A stretch of 64,000 nucleotides of DNA from Cupriavidus oxalaticus (GCF_004768545.1 NZ_CP038636.1:930001-994000); one strand, 5' to 3'; shown: positions 8,451 to 16,718, numbered from the stretch's first letter. Made by a program: numbers and translations. Notes: generated by a model from the letters alone, not told the origin.

Positions 8451-9401
8451 GTGTCCCGTTTCATCCATGTCGCACTTGGCCAGCTGGGCCCGATCGCACG
8501 CGCCGATACGCGCGTGCAGGTGGTCGCGCGGCTGTGCGAAATGATGCGCGAAGCCCATGCCTGCGGCGCGCACCTGATCGTCTACCCTGAACTGGCGCTG
8601 ACCACGTTCTTCCCGCGCTGGTATATGGACAGCGATGGGGAAATCAACAGCTTCTTTGAACGCGAGATGCCGAGTGCCGACACGCTGCCGCTGTTCGCGC
8701 TGTCGCGTGAGCTCGGCGTGGGCTTCTATCTCGGCTATGCGGAACTGGCCAACGAGAACGGGCGCGAGGTTCGCTACAACACCTCGATCCTGGTTGACCG
8801 CAGCGGCACCATCGTCGGCAAATACCGCAAGGTGCATCTGCCCGGCCACTGCGAGCACGAACCATGGCGCCGCTTCCAGCATCTGGAGAAGCGTTACTTC
8901 ACGCCCGGTGACCGCTTTGGCGTCACCGAGGCCTTCGGTGGCAAGATCGGCATGGCCATCTGCAACGACCGGCGCTGGGCCGAGACCTATCGCGTGATGG
9001 GCCTGCAAGGGGTGGAGATGGTCCTGATCGGCTACAACACACCGGTGCACAACGCGCCCGCGCCCGCGCACGACGACCTGTCGCTGTTCCACAACCAGCT
9101 GTCGATGCAGGCGGGCGCCTACCAGAACGGCACCTGGGTGGTCGGCGTGGCAAAGGCCGGGATCGAGGAAGGCGTCGACAGCATTGGCGGCAGCTGCATC
9201 ATCGCGCCATCCGGCGAAGTGGTCGCGAGCTGCATCACCAAGGGCGACGAAGTGGCGATCGCACGCTGCGACCTCGACTTCTGCGCGCTATACAAGCGCA
9301 CCACCTTCAACTTCGACCTGCACCGGCAGCCGCACGCCTACGGCATGATCGTCGAGCGCAGGGGCGAAACGCTGCGCGCCGATGGGTCGCCGCTTGGCTA
9401 A
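8451..9401 (+). CDS. N-carbamoyl-D-amino-acid hydrolase (nitrilase superfamily)
   Basis: A 316-aa cytoplasmic amidohydrolase that removes the carbamoyl group from N-carbamoyl-D-amino acids, giving D-amino acid, CO2 and NH3. The nitrilase-fold triad is complete and correctly spaced: E47 (VYPELALTTFFPRW), K127 (GKYRKVHLPGH) and C171 (GMAICNDRRW). Length and the FFPRW/HEPWRRFQHLEKRYF segments match the D-carbamoylase branch rather than ordinary nitrilases or beta-ureidopropionases. Translation begins at GTG, with AGGAG seven bases upstream. Together with the preceding L-type M20 enzyme the operon could handle both enantiomers of a carbamoyl amino acid. No hydantoinase or hydantoin racemase is in the window, so the ring-opening step, if any, is elsewhere. 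Confidence 0.9.
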   Translation: MSRFIHVALGQLGPIARADTRVQVVARLCEMMREAHACGAHLIVYPELALTTFFPRWYMDSDGEINSFFEREMPSADTLPLFALSRELGVGFYLGYAELANENGREVRYNTSILVDRSGTIVGKYRKVHLPGHCEHEPWRRFQHLEKRYFTPGDRFGVTEAFGGKIGMAICNDRRWAETYRVMGLQGVEMVLIGYNTPVHNAPAPAHDDLSLFHNQLSMQAGAYQNGTWVVGVAKAGIEEGVDSIGGSCIIAPSGEVVASCITKGDEVAIARCDLDFCALYKRTTFNFDLHRQPHAYGMIVERRGETLRADGSPLG

Positions 9402-9605
9402 CGGAGCTGAACAGACCAGGCGATGTTCACCGGGTTGCTGAGGCAGGATGAGGGACGCGACACGCGACGAGCGGGCTCGGGAACCGAAGCCCGGCGTAGC
9501 GGTGGCCGGCAGCATGCCAATCAACGTGGCGCCCGCAGGGCGTCATCCAGGCCCTTGCTCCTGTCTTCGCTGTCAGGGACGTCGCCCATTCTGCCGCGAA
9601 TGAAA

Positions 9606-9758
9606 GTAAGGATGCGGCGCGTTCAACCGGTCGTCGCTCAGCTTGCCGGCTTCCGCAGCCTTGATCCAGTTGCGCAGCGTCTGCTCCGACATACCCAATT
9701 CGCGGGCCACGGCGCTCACCCCCTGTCCGTCCTTCAGAGACAAGGCGGCCTTATATTC
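9606..9758 (-). pseudogene. IS3-type transposase OrfA fragment
   Basis: Translated leftward this gives YKAALSLKDGQGVSAVAREL-GMSEQTLRNWIKAAEAGKL, the helix-turn-helix core of IS3-family OrfA proteins. The N-terminal residues are missing and the frame runs into unrelated sequence after AGKL (DDRLNAPHPYF). There is no OrfB and no recognisable terminal repeat, so it is a dead remnant. Its beginning overlaps the last codons of the amidase gene at 9734. The rest of 9402-9605 shows no supported gene. Confidence 0.7.
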
Positions 9759-11134
9759 CCCCATGGATTCTCCATTTCAAATGCTGATGCCGCTCGGAAA
9801 ATGTCACTCTCAGCATTGATCCTCGAGACCAATTGAAGTCCCACTGGCAAGCCTGCCGATGTGAATCCTACTGGTAGTGACGCGGCTGGTTGCCCGGTGA
9901 GGTTGAACGGGTATGTGTAGTACTGCCAGGTGCAGGGATTTCGTCCCGCAAACTGAGGCGGTACGTCCACGTTCACCGGGAACGCCGGCACGGGCGCTGT
10001 AGGTGTGAGCAGCAAATCGAACGACTCGAACATCGCGCGGATCCTTTCGCGAAACTCGTAGCGCGCGAACACTTTCGTGTAGTACTGCAGTAGCGACTGG
10101 TCGAGCGCCTTGTCGAGAAGTGATGCCACGGCCGGATCGAGGATCTCCCGCGACTCGCTCAGTGTGCCGTTCAACCGTGTCCCCACTCCCGCATAGAATT
10201 CCGCCATCCACAGCTGGTCCGGGTCTGGGCCAATTCCTTCCGGCAGTTCGACAACCTCGCATCCCAACTTCTCAAAAACCCTCACCGCGGATTCGCAGAG
10301 ACTCAAGACCTCTTGGTCGGGCTTCGCGTAACCGAGCGTGGGGCTCCATGCCAATCGCATGCCTTTGACCGGGAGATCGCAGGCTTGAAGCCACGCCGGC
10401 ACGGGAGCGGCGACCGAGAACGGATCGCGCCCATCTTGCCCAGCGATTGCCGACAATAGGAGAGCGGCGTCTCTAACGGTACGCGCCAGAGGACCGACAT
10501 GCGCCAGCGTTGGTGTGGCTGAGGCGGGAAACACCGGCACGCGCCCAAACTGAGCCTTGATGCCAAACAGGCCGGTAAGTGCCGCAGGCTCGCGGATCGA
10601 TCCACCGCCATCGGTACCCAGTGCGAATGGTGTAACGCCAGCCGCCACGCTGGCAGCCGCACCGCAACTTGATCCGCCCGGTGTACACTCAGTATTCCAC
10701 GGATTTCGCGTCACGCCCGTGAGCGGAGAATCGCCGACAGCCTTGCACCCGAATTCGCTCGTAGTCGTGGTTCCCACTATGCACGCGCCCGCCTGCTTGA
10801 TGCGCCCTACGGCCGACGCATCCGTCTTCGCAATGTTGCTGGCCATCGAGCGCGAGCCGAACGTCTGCCTCACACCGCCCACGGAGATGAGATCCTTGAC
10901 CGAGATGGGCAATCCGTGGAGCAGGCCCACGGGCTCCCCGGCCATCAGAGCCCTTTCTGCCGACCTGGCAGCGTCCATAGCCAGGTCAGGCGTTCTGGTC
11001 ACGAAGCAGTTCAACAGCGGCTCGACCGCTTCCAAGCGTGTCAGACACTCCTTCATGACCTCGACCGGTGAAACAGCCTTGCTCAGGATTGCCTCGCGCA
11101 GATGAAGTGCCGAGGAATATGCGTAGTCCTGCAT
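9734..11134 (-). CDS. Amidase-signature family amidohydrolase
   Basis: A 466-aa serine amidase of the AS family (relatives: GatA, aliphatic and aryl amidases) that hydrolyses a carboxamide to acid plus ammonia or amine. The Ser-cisSer-Lys triad is intact: K80 (GLPISVKDLISVGG), the cis-serine in TPGGSSCGAAAS (about 155-156) and the nucleophile S179 (GTDGGGSIREPAAL). The C-terminus AFEMENPWGNIRPP is a normal family ending, although its last codons coincide with the start of the transposase fragment. It lies 19 bases downstream of the CobW-type gene and closes the livKHMGF-cyclase-cobW-amidase run. An amidase after a cyclase/formamidase-like enzyme suggests stepwise hydrolysis of a cyclic or N-acyl amide taken up by the Liv system. 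Confidence 0.88.
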   Translation of the reverse strand: MQDYAYSSALHLREAILSKAVSPVEVMKECLTRLEAVEPLLNCFVTRTPDLAMDAARSAERALMAGEPVGLLHGLPISVKDLISVGGVRQTFGSRSMASNIAKTDASAVGRIKQAGACIVGTTTTSEFGCKAVGDSPLTGVTRNPWNTECTPGGSSCGAAASVAAGVTPFALGTDGGGSIREPAALTGLFGIKAQFGRVPVFPASATPTLAHVGPLARTVRDAALLLSAIAGQDGRDPFSVAAPVPAWLQACDLPVKGMRLAWSPTLGYAKPDQEVLSLCESAVRVFEKLGCEVVELPEGIGPDPDQLWMAEFYAGVGTRLNGTLSESREILDPAVASLLDKALDQSLLQYYTKVFARYEFRERIRAMFESFDLLLTPTAPVPAFPVNVDVPPQFAGRNPCTWQYYTYPFNLTGQPAASLPVGFTSAGLPVGLQLVSRINAESDIFRAASAFEMENPWGNIRPPCL

Positions 11135-11153
11135 GGTTAGCTTTCTCTTCGAC

Positions 11154-12284
11154 TTAAATCAGACCCAGCGCTCGATCAAGCTGAGGCTCCGTACTCGCGA
11201 CGCACTGTTCGAATTGCGCCAGGATCTGGTCCTTTGCAAGGCTGCGACCGATGAGCACGACACGGGTTTCCGCCTCGCTACGCGGCCAATCCTCTGCATA
11301 GGTCAGCGGACTGAATACACTTTGAACTCCCTGCAGAATGACCGGCTTGTCGATCTCAAAGAGATTTAGCAATCCCTTTACCCGATACAGGTTGCTGCCG
11401 TACGTCTCTACCTGATGAGCGAGGAACCTCATCACCTTGTCATAGGAGAGTGGACGCGGCTCTCGAATACTGATTGAGGCAATATCGGCAAGGTGAGATA
11501 GACTCGGATCATGCTCATGCACATGCCCGGTTACGCACTCTGTGCAGGAGGCGTCGTGCTGATGCTCATGGCCGCCATGACTGGCGTGGTGGGCACGCTC
11601 TGCGCCAATCCATGTTGCGATCGCGGACTGCTTGGTATTCGGATCAAACAAGTCGAGGCCAAGGAGCGCGTTCGCCCGCAGGTTTCCAAAGGAAGCGACC
11701 TCCTTAGGCGACAACGGATTCAGGCGATTGACAATCTCATGGGCGCGCTTTCGCTGACGATCAGTAGCCAGGTCGCTCTTGGTGAGCACCAGCTTATCGG
11801 CGAGAGCAACCTGCCTCATCGCTTCCTGCGAGCCTTCGACCTGGCTCTCGATGTGCACCACATCCACCAGCGTCACGATTGCGTCCAGACGGTAGGTCAG
11901 ACTTAGCGACATATCCGTGTAGAAGGCCTGCGCAAGCGGGGTCGGGTCTGCAAGGCCCGTGGTCTCAATGATAATGCGCTCGAAGTCGACTTTTGGTTCT
12001 ACGAGGCCCGCCTTACGCATATAGAGCTTGTACAAGGCTCCGATGAGATCGTCCTTACTGGAGCAGCAGATACAGCCGTTGCTGAGTTCCAGCATATCGT
12101 CTGACGACCTGGCGATCAGGTCCCCATCGATTCCAATCTCGCCAAACTCGTTGACAATGACGGCGATGCGACCGCTCGAGGGATCTGACAGGATGCGATT
12201 GAGCAGCGTTGTCTTGCCTGCACCTAGAAATCCTGTCAGCAGCGTGATGGGAATCCGCTGGTCGTTGTTGCTCGCTTCGGTCAT
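11154..12284 (-). CDS. CobW/COG0523 P-loop GTPase, putative metallochaperone
   Basis: A 376-aa G3E GTPase. Walker A is GFLGAGKTT (18-26), the CxCC metal-binding motif is CICC (71-74, in LSNGCICCSSKDD), and a histidine-rich loop near 240-270 (HHASHGGHEHQHDASC, then HVHEHD) can bind zinc, cobalt or nickel. The C-terminal CobW_C domain (LRANALLGLDLF onward to VLIGRSLAKDQ) is complete. Family members deliver metal to a client enzyme or cobalamin pathway. The start at 12284 is chosen for its GGAG ribosome-binding site; an upstream in-frame ATG has none. The client is plausibly the neighbouring metal-dependent cyclase (12361-13062). A perfect 12-bp hairpin lies just upstream of the ribosome-binding site. 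Metal identity and client are inference. Confidence 0.87.
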   Translation of the reverse strand: MTEASNNDQRIPITLLTGFLGAGKTTLLNRILSDPSSGRIAVIVNEFGEIGIDGDLIARSSDDMLELSNGCICCSSKDDLIGALYKLYMRKAGLVEPKVDFERIIIETTGLADPTPLAQAFYTDMSLSLTYRLDAIVTLVDVVHIESQVEGSQEAMRQVALADKLVLTKSDLATDRQRKRAHEIVNRLNPLSPKEVASFGNLRANALLGLDLFDPNTKQSAIATWIGAERAHHASHGGHEHQHDASCTECVTGHVHEHDPSLSHLADIASISIREPRPLSYDKVMRFLAHQVETYGSNLYRVKGLLNLFEIDKPVILQGVQSVFSPLTYAEDWPRSEAETRVVLIGRSLAKDQILAQFEQCVASTEPQLDRALGLI

Positions 12285-12305
12285 GGTCTTGTATCTCCGC
12301 TGCTT

Positions 12306-12334
12306 GGGAGGCAGCAAGCGATTTGCTGCCTCCC
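12306..12334. promoter_or_regulatory. 12-bp perfect hairpin just upstream of cobW-like gene
   Basis: GGGAGGCAGCAA and TTGCTGCCTCCC form a perfect stem with a 5-base loop. In the transcript it sits after the cyclase stop and roughly 10 bases before the GGAG of the CobW-type gene. There is no T-run, so a stabilising or translation-tuning role is more likely than termination. Confidence 0.6.
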
Positions 12335-12360
12335 CTGTCATTTAGACTGTGTTCCTACGC

Positions 12361-13062
12361 TCAGGCATCGAGAACGGCCCAGGCCCGGACCGGCGAACCG
12401 CTGCCCTGATGGATCTTGAGAGGCGGGCCATAGAACATGAATTCCTTCTTTCCGACCAGTTCCTCGAGATTCACGAGCCACTCGTAGTGGGTAATGCCAC
12501 GATCTCGGCAAACGCGATGGCTAGGGAACAGGTTATGAGAGGGCTTGTCGGTGGACGGCCCCTCGACGCCGTGCAGCTTGGATCCCCGGTCAGCCAGCCA
12601 GTGCGTAGCTTCCGCGGTCAGGCCAGGATTGGTCCAGACCACCTCAACATTCGGGTAGTGGCGCTTATGGAGGCCGGTGTTCATCAGTACGATATGACCG
12701 TCTACCTTCACCCCTGCCTTCTCTTCCGCTTCCTCCAAATCCTTAACGTCAATATCGCCAAGGTCCGGGATGTGGGTCAGATCGAAGCAGACTGCCTTCC
12801 CCATGAACATGTCCAGAGGCATTTCGTCCACGGGCAAGCCGTCCGGATTGGTGTGATAGAACGCATCCACGTGCGTCGCGATATGATCGATCGTAGCGAT
12901 GAACGTCGTGGCGAACGTCATCTTGTCTTCCGGCACGCCCAAGCCAAAGGACTGTGTCTTTTGATGCGTCAGATGCGGCGTGACGATCGGACGCTGGAAC
13001 AGCTTGTGCGCCGGCATGTTGTCAGACAGCGTCAGCGTCAGGTCAACGATACGTTGTGGCAT
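12361..13062 (-). CDS. Putative metal-dependent cyclase/hydrolase (KynB-like family)
   Basis: A 233-aa protein of the cyclase family (PF04199), which includes arylformamidase KynB and isatin hydrolase. The metal-binding signature HxxTHxDxxxH is H60, H64, D66, H70 (DHIATHVDAFYH). A conserved glycine normally before TH is alanine here, which sets it apart from classical KynB. Members hydrolyse N-formyl or cyclic amide bonds using Zn or Mn. It lies between livF and the CobW-type GTPase on the same strand, so it probably acts on the imported compound before the amidase. The ATG at 13062 has AAGGAGAAGGGAA-type purines directly upstream. Substrate unknown. Confidence 0.82.
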   Translation of the reverse strand: MPQRIVDLTLTLSDNMPAHKLFQRPIVTPHLTHQKTQSFGLGVPEDKMTFATTFIATIDHIATHVDAFYHTNPDGLPVDEMPLDMFMGKAVCFDLTHIPDLGDIDVKDLEEAEEKAGVKVDGHIVLMNTGLHKRHYPNVEVVWTNPGLTAEATHWLADRGSKLHGVEGPSTDKPSHNLFPSHRVCRDRGITHYEWLVNLEELVGKKEFMFYGPPLKIHQGSGSPVRAWAVLDA

Positions 13063-13110
13063 TTCCCTTCTCCTTTCTTACTCTCAGTGAAAACACGTGA
13101 ATTCCTCTTA

Positions 13111-13122
13111 CCGACCGGTCGG
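13111..13122. promoter_or_regulatory. 12-bp perfect palindrome between livF and cyclase gene
   Basis: CCGACCGGTCGG is a perfect palindrome 49 bases upstream of the cyclase start. Palindromes of this GC-rich type are typical operators of TetR-like repressors, but no TetR gene is in this window. It could equally be chance in a GC-rich genome. Confidence 0.3.
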
Positions 13123-13173
13123 CCGATACAGCGGTGATTCGACAATCCAATAGGACCAATAGGGCGGCAGACT

Positions 13174-13905
13174 TCAAGCTGCCTTTCCCAGGTATGCCTC
13201 CATCACCGCCGGGTTTCCGGCGAGTTGTGCCGACGGACCACTCATGGTGATGCGACCGTTCTCCATCACGTAAGCACGAGTGGTTACGGAAAGTGCCTGC
13301 ACGGCCAGTTGTTCGACGAGCAGAATTGCCAAGCCCTGCCGGTTCAACTCTTTCAAGACCGGAAATAGAAAGTCGAGGACCTTGGGCGCTAGACCGAGAG
13401 ATACTTCGTCGATCATCAACAACCTGGGCTTGGACAATAGCCCCCGACCAATCGCAAGCATTTGCTGCTCGCCACCCGAGAGGGAACCTGCAGCTTGCAA
13501 TCGCCGTTCCTTCAAGCGTGGAAAGAGGTCGTAGATCCTGTCGATATCTCCCCGCAGGGACGCGACGCCCTTTCGCTGAGCGTGTATGTAGCCACCGAGG
13601 ATGAGATTGTCTTCCACGGTCTGATCCGCGAAAACGTAACGCCCCTCTGGTACCATCGCGATTCCGCACGCAACCATTTCGTGCGGACCACGGCCATGCA
13701 CCTGCTTCCCTGCAAAAGTAATGGCGCCAGCAACCGGCTTCACGACCCCCGCGATGGCCTTGAGAGTTGAGCTCTTGCCAGCGCCATTTGATCCGATGAT
13801 GCCGACGAACTCGCCCTCGTGAACTTCGAGGGAAACCGCACGTGCCGCTTCGATCCGTCCATAGTTCACGGATACGCTATCAAGTTTCAATAAGGGGTTG
13901 CTCAT
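13174..13905 (-). CDS. livF: Branched-chain amino-acid-type ABC transporter ATPase LivF
   Basis: A 243-aa ATPase subunit of a HAAT-family importer. Walker A is GSNGAGKSST (38-47), followed by MVPEGRYVFADQTVEDNL, which is specific to LivF. The signature is LSGGEQQMLAIGR and Walker B reads LLMIDEVSLGLAP, where most homologues have a proline in place of the valine. Its start overlaps the stop of the livM-livG fusion by 4 bases (ATGA), so the two are translationally coupled. The other ATPase half is within the fusion protein. The importer is physically joined to cyclase, CobW and amidase genes, so its substrate is more likely an amide or amino-acid derivative than leucine itself. Confidence 0.92.
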   Translation of the reverse strand: MSNPLLKLDSVSVNYGRIEAARAVSLEVHEGEFVGIIGSNGAGKSSTLKAIAGVVKPVAGAITFAGKQVHGRGPHEMVACGIAMVPEGRYVFADQTVEDNLILGGYIHAQRKGVASLRGDIDRIYDLFPRLKERRLQAAGSLSGGEQQMLAIGRGLLSKPRLLMIDEVSLGLAPKVLDFLFPVLKELNRQGLAILLVEQLAVQALSVTTRAYVMENGRITMSGPSAQLAGNPAVMEAYLGKAA

Positions 13906-15734
13906 GACCGCACCTCCAGCGCAGGCTCAGGATCTTCCTGTGACTTGCTTGAGCCAAAATAGGCTTCAATCACGGCAGGATTGTTTCGGACTTCGGCCAC
14001 CGGCCCCGACGCGATTACTTTTCCGTAATCCAGGACGGTCACATGGTCCGAAACAGCCATGATCATGTCCACATGGTGCTCGACAAGAATCATCGTCATG
14101 TGACGTGCGGCAAGGTCCCGGATCAGTCCACTGAGGCTTTCGATTTCGCCGTGCGTAAGGCCCGCTGCAGGCTCGTCAAGCAAGAGAAGCTTGGGTGATA
14201 GAGCAAGCGCTCGCGCAATCTCCAGCCGTCTCTGGTGACCAAACGGGAGGTTCTTGGCCAGTTCATCTGCAAAGCCCGCGAGTCCGACGTACTCAAGTAG
14301 AACCTGCGCCTCGTCCTGGAACCGCTTCTCATCACGAAAGAAGCTAGGCATCCTGAACAAGGTCGAGAGCAATCCGCTTTCAAAGCGCGTGTGATAGCCG
14401 ACCAAAACATTCTCGAGAACTGTCATGTTGCCGAATAGCTCCGTGTTCTGGAAGGTTCGTGCCAGCCCCATTCTTGCGAGTTCGTGGCTCACCTTTCTAG
14501 TGGCTGAGACACCCAGGAATTCAATCTCCCCGCCGGTTGGTGCGTAGAATCCGGATACACAGTTGATGAACGTCGACTTACCTGCACCATTGGGTCCAAT
14601 GACGGCGTGAACCTGCCCTGCCCTGAGAACTTCACTGACGTTATCGTTGGCAACCAGGCCGCCAAATGCCATCGTCAGTCCCTTTGTCTTCAGGCAGACC
14701 GCGCCTCGTTGCGCATCGACCTGCAGCATTGTGTTGATACGCGTGCCGAGCCGCGGCCACTCCTCGGATGCACGGCTAACGGAAGCGCGAAACCGACCGC
14801 GAAGATTGGAGAGGGTACCGACGACGCCCAACGGGAGACAGAACATGACCAGCGCGAGAAGCGCGCCGTAGGCGAAACGTTGCCACTCCCCGAAAGCCTG
14901 CAGGTACTCCGGAAGGAACGTCAGAACGCTCGCGCCCAGTACCGGCCCAACGATGGTTCCCGAGCCACCGAGAATAACCATCAGAAGGAATCGGACCGAG
15001 TCGTCAAATCTGAACGTGTCGGGGTTGACGTACAGATTCAGATAGGCATACAGACCGCCAGCCATTCCGGCAAAAGCTGCAGCAATGACAAACGAGAACG
15101 TTCGAATGGCAATGGGATTGATGCCCATCGAGCGAGCCGCAATTTCGCTCTGACTGACCGCACGCATCGCTCGCCCGAAGCGCGACTTCATAATGTTGTA
15201 ATGCAGTACGTACGCCGCGAGGAACAGCACTGCAAGTAGATAGAAGTATCCCGTATCGTCCAGCGCTTTACCCAGAAAGGCTGGCCCCGGAATTGCCGAA
15301 ATCCCGTTTGTTCCACCTGTTACGCCCTGCCACTCAATGGCAACGTTCTCAACAATAATGCCGAATGCGATTGTGATGACGGCAAGATAAACGCCCTTGA
15401 CACGTACCGTTGGGTAGGCGAGTAATGCGCCGAACAGGGCGGCTACTATCGTCGCAATTACGATTGTGGCGGCGAATCCGACGCCAAGCTTGGCGGCCAG
15501 AATCGCGGCTACATAGGCACCGATGGCAAAGAGTCCTGCCTGCCCCAGACTCACCAGTCCCGTGAGGCCTACCAGGATGTTTAGACCAAGTGCGACAAGC
15601 GCGTAAATGGTTAGAAGCATCCATATACGCAGCTCATAGGTGTTCGACACAAACTGGGGCAACAAAGCCATCCCTACGCCGAGCGCGCCTACGAGCGAGG
15701 GAAACAACAAGGATCTGAGTTTTTCGGCTTTCAT
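13902..15734 (-). CDS. LivM-LivG fusion: HAAT permease fused to ATPase
   Basis: A 610-aa protein joining two importer subunits. Residues 1 to about 325 are the LivM permease with many membrane segments (ALGLNILVGLTGLVSLGQAG is the family signature, and an EAA-like loop follows MKSRFGRAMRAVSQSEIAAR). After a short linker, residues from about 360 are the LivG ATPase: Walker A IGPNGAGKSTFIN, LARTFQNTELFGNMTVLENV, a variant signature LPFGHQRRLEIARALALSP and Walker B LLLLDEPAAGLTHGE. The frame stays open far upstream through livH, but the true start is the ATG at 15734, which overlaps the livH stop. Such fusions are known in Burkholderiales. They fix the permease:ATPase stoichiometry at one to one. 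Confidence 0.92.
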   Translation of the reverse strand: MKAEKLRSLLFPSLVGALGVGMALLPQFVSNTYELRIWMLLTIYALVALGLNILVGLTGLVSLGQAGLFAIGAYVAAILAAKLGVGFAATIVIATIVAALFGALLAYPTVRVKGVYLAVITIAFGIIVENVAIEWQGVTGGTNGISAIPGPAFLGKALDDTGYFYLLAVLFLAAYVLHYNIMKSRFGRAMRAVSQSEIAARSMGINPIAIRTFSFVIAAAFAGMAGGLYAYLNLYVNPDTFRFDDSVRFLLMVILGGSGTIVGPVLGASVLTFLPEYLQAFGEWQRFAYGALLALVMFCLPLGVVGTLSNLRGRFRASVSRASEEWPRLGTRINTMLQVDAQRGAVCLKTKGLTMAFGGLVANDNVSEVLRAGQVHAVIGPNGAGKSTFINCVSGFYAPTGGEIEFLGVSATRKVSHELARMGLARTFQNTELFGNMTVLENVLVGYHTRFESGLLSTLFRMPSFFRDEKRFQDEAQVLLEYVGLAGFADELAKNLPFGHQRRLEIARALALSPKLLLLDEPAAGLTHGEIESLSGLIRDLAARHMTMILVEHHVDMIMAVSDHVTVLDYGKVIASGPVAEVRNNPAVIEAYFGSSKSQEDPEPALEVRS

Positions 15735-16606
15735 ACCTTCATGGCCTCCTTCTTGCCAAACACGCCTTGAGGGAACGCGAGCAGCACGAGAATCATGATT
15801 GAGAATCCGATGACTTCCCGTGCCGCTGTGCTGATGTAGCCCTCCACGAATTTCTCCATGACGCCGTAGAGCAGACCCGTAATCACTACGCCACGTGCAC
15901 TCGTGATGCTTGCCATGATCGCAACGGCGAAGCCCTTGAGGCCAATGAGCACGCCCATCGTCGTAGAGACCTGTATGATTGGTCCGACGAGAACCCCTGC
16001 GGCACCCCCGAGACCTGCGGCCAAGCCGAAGGAAATGGCAGTGATGCGATTTACGTTGATGCCCATCAGACCCGCTGCCACTCGATTTAATGCAACTGCC
16101 CGCATGGCACGACCTAGCACGGTCCGTCGATAGAAAATGTCCAATGCAAGCATGAACAAGACGGCAAAGGCCGGAATGAAGAGCTCTTGAGCGTAGACGC
16201 CGGCGCCGAGAATTGAGATGGGCTTGTCTACCCCGGGGGAAGGCAAGGCTCTCGCGAACGATCCGAACTTGATCGTGGCATACGACTCCACCATGATGCC
16301 GATCGCAATCGTGGTTAGCATCCAGCCGATCGCCGTACCGTCCTTGTTGAACGGACGAACGGCAAATCGCTCGATTAGCACGCCATAGCCGATGCATACA
16401 AGGATTGCTGCAGGGATCCCAAGCACTATTGGGATATTCGCGTCCATAGAGACTACGGCGATCACAGCTCCGACCATTAGGACGTCGCCGTGGGCGAAGT
16501 TCACCGATCGACAAGCTGACCACATGATGCAGAACCCCAACCCGATCAGGCTATAGATCGCCCCGATGGACAGTCCGCTGAGGATGTATTGCACAAAGGA
16601 GCTCAT
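15731..16606 (-). CDS. livH: Branched-chain amino-acid-type ABC permease LivH
   Basis: A 291-aa inner-membrane permease. The N-terminus FVQYILSGLSIGAIYSLIGLG and the region MWSACRSVNFAHGDVLMVGA are the LivH signatures. The ATPase-docking loop reads RRTVLGRAMRAVALNRVAAGLMGI. It follows the binding protein gene by 112 bases, a gap that contains a terminator-like hairpin, and overlaps the livM-livG fusion by 4 bases. It pairs with the LivM half of the fusion to form the pore. Confidence 0.93.
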   Translation of the reverse strand: MSSFVQYILSGLSIGAIYSLIGLGFCIMWSACRSVNFAHGDVLMVGAVIAVVSMDANIPIVLGIPAAILVCIGYGVLIERFAVRPFNKDGTAIGWMLTTIAIGIMVESYATIKFGSFARALPSPGVDKPISILGAGVYAQELFIPAFAVLFMLALDIFYRRTVLGRAMRAVALNRVAAGLMGINVNRITAISFGLAAGLGGAAGVLVGPIIQVSTTMGVLIGLKGFAVAIMASITSARGVVITGLLYGVMEKFVEGYISTAAREVIGFSIMILVLLAFPQGVFGKKEAMKV

Positions 16607-16671
16607 TGCAGATCCCTCCTCTTATCCTTTCGGATATACGTTTTAGGAAACTCGGGCAAAAAGAGATCCAG

Positions 16672-16697
16672 CAGAAGCATCCGAATCAATGCTTCTG
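16672..16697 (-). terminator. Attenuator-like terminator between binding protein and livH
   Basis: CAGAAGCAT and ATGCTTCTG form a perfect 9-bp stem around an 8-base loop. Read leftward the stem is followed within about 8 bases by a TCTCTTTTT stretch. It sits between livK-like and livH genes, so partial termination here would give more binding protein than membrane subunits. Confidence 0.6.
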
Positions 16698-16718
16698 TTA
16701 TGGATAGTTAATGCGCGA

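Noticed and set aside
15735..16523. Upstream extension of the livM-livG frame across livH
   Set aside because: The frame stays open but its translation is an out-of-frame reading of livH. The livM start with ATGA overlap at 15734 gives a normal LivM N-terminus.
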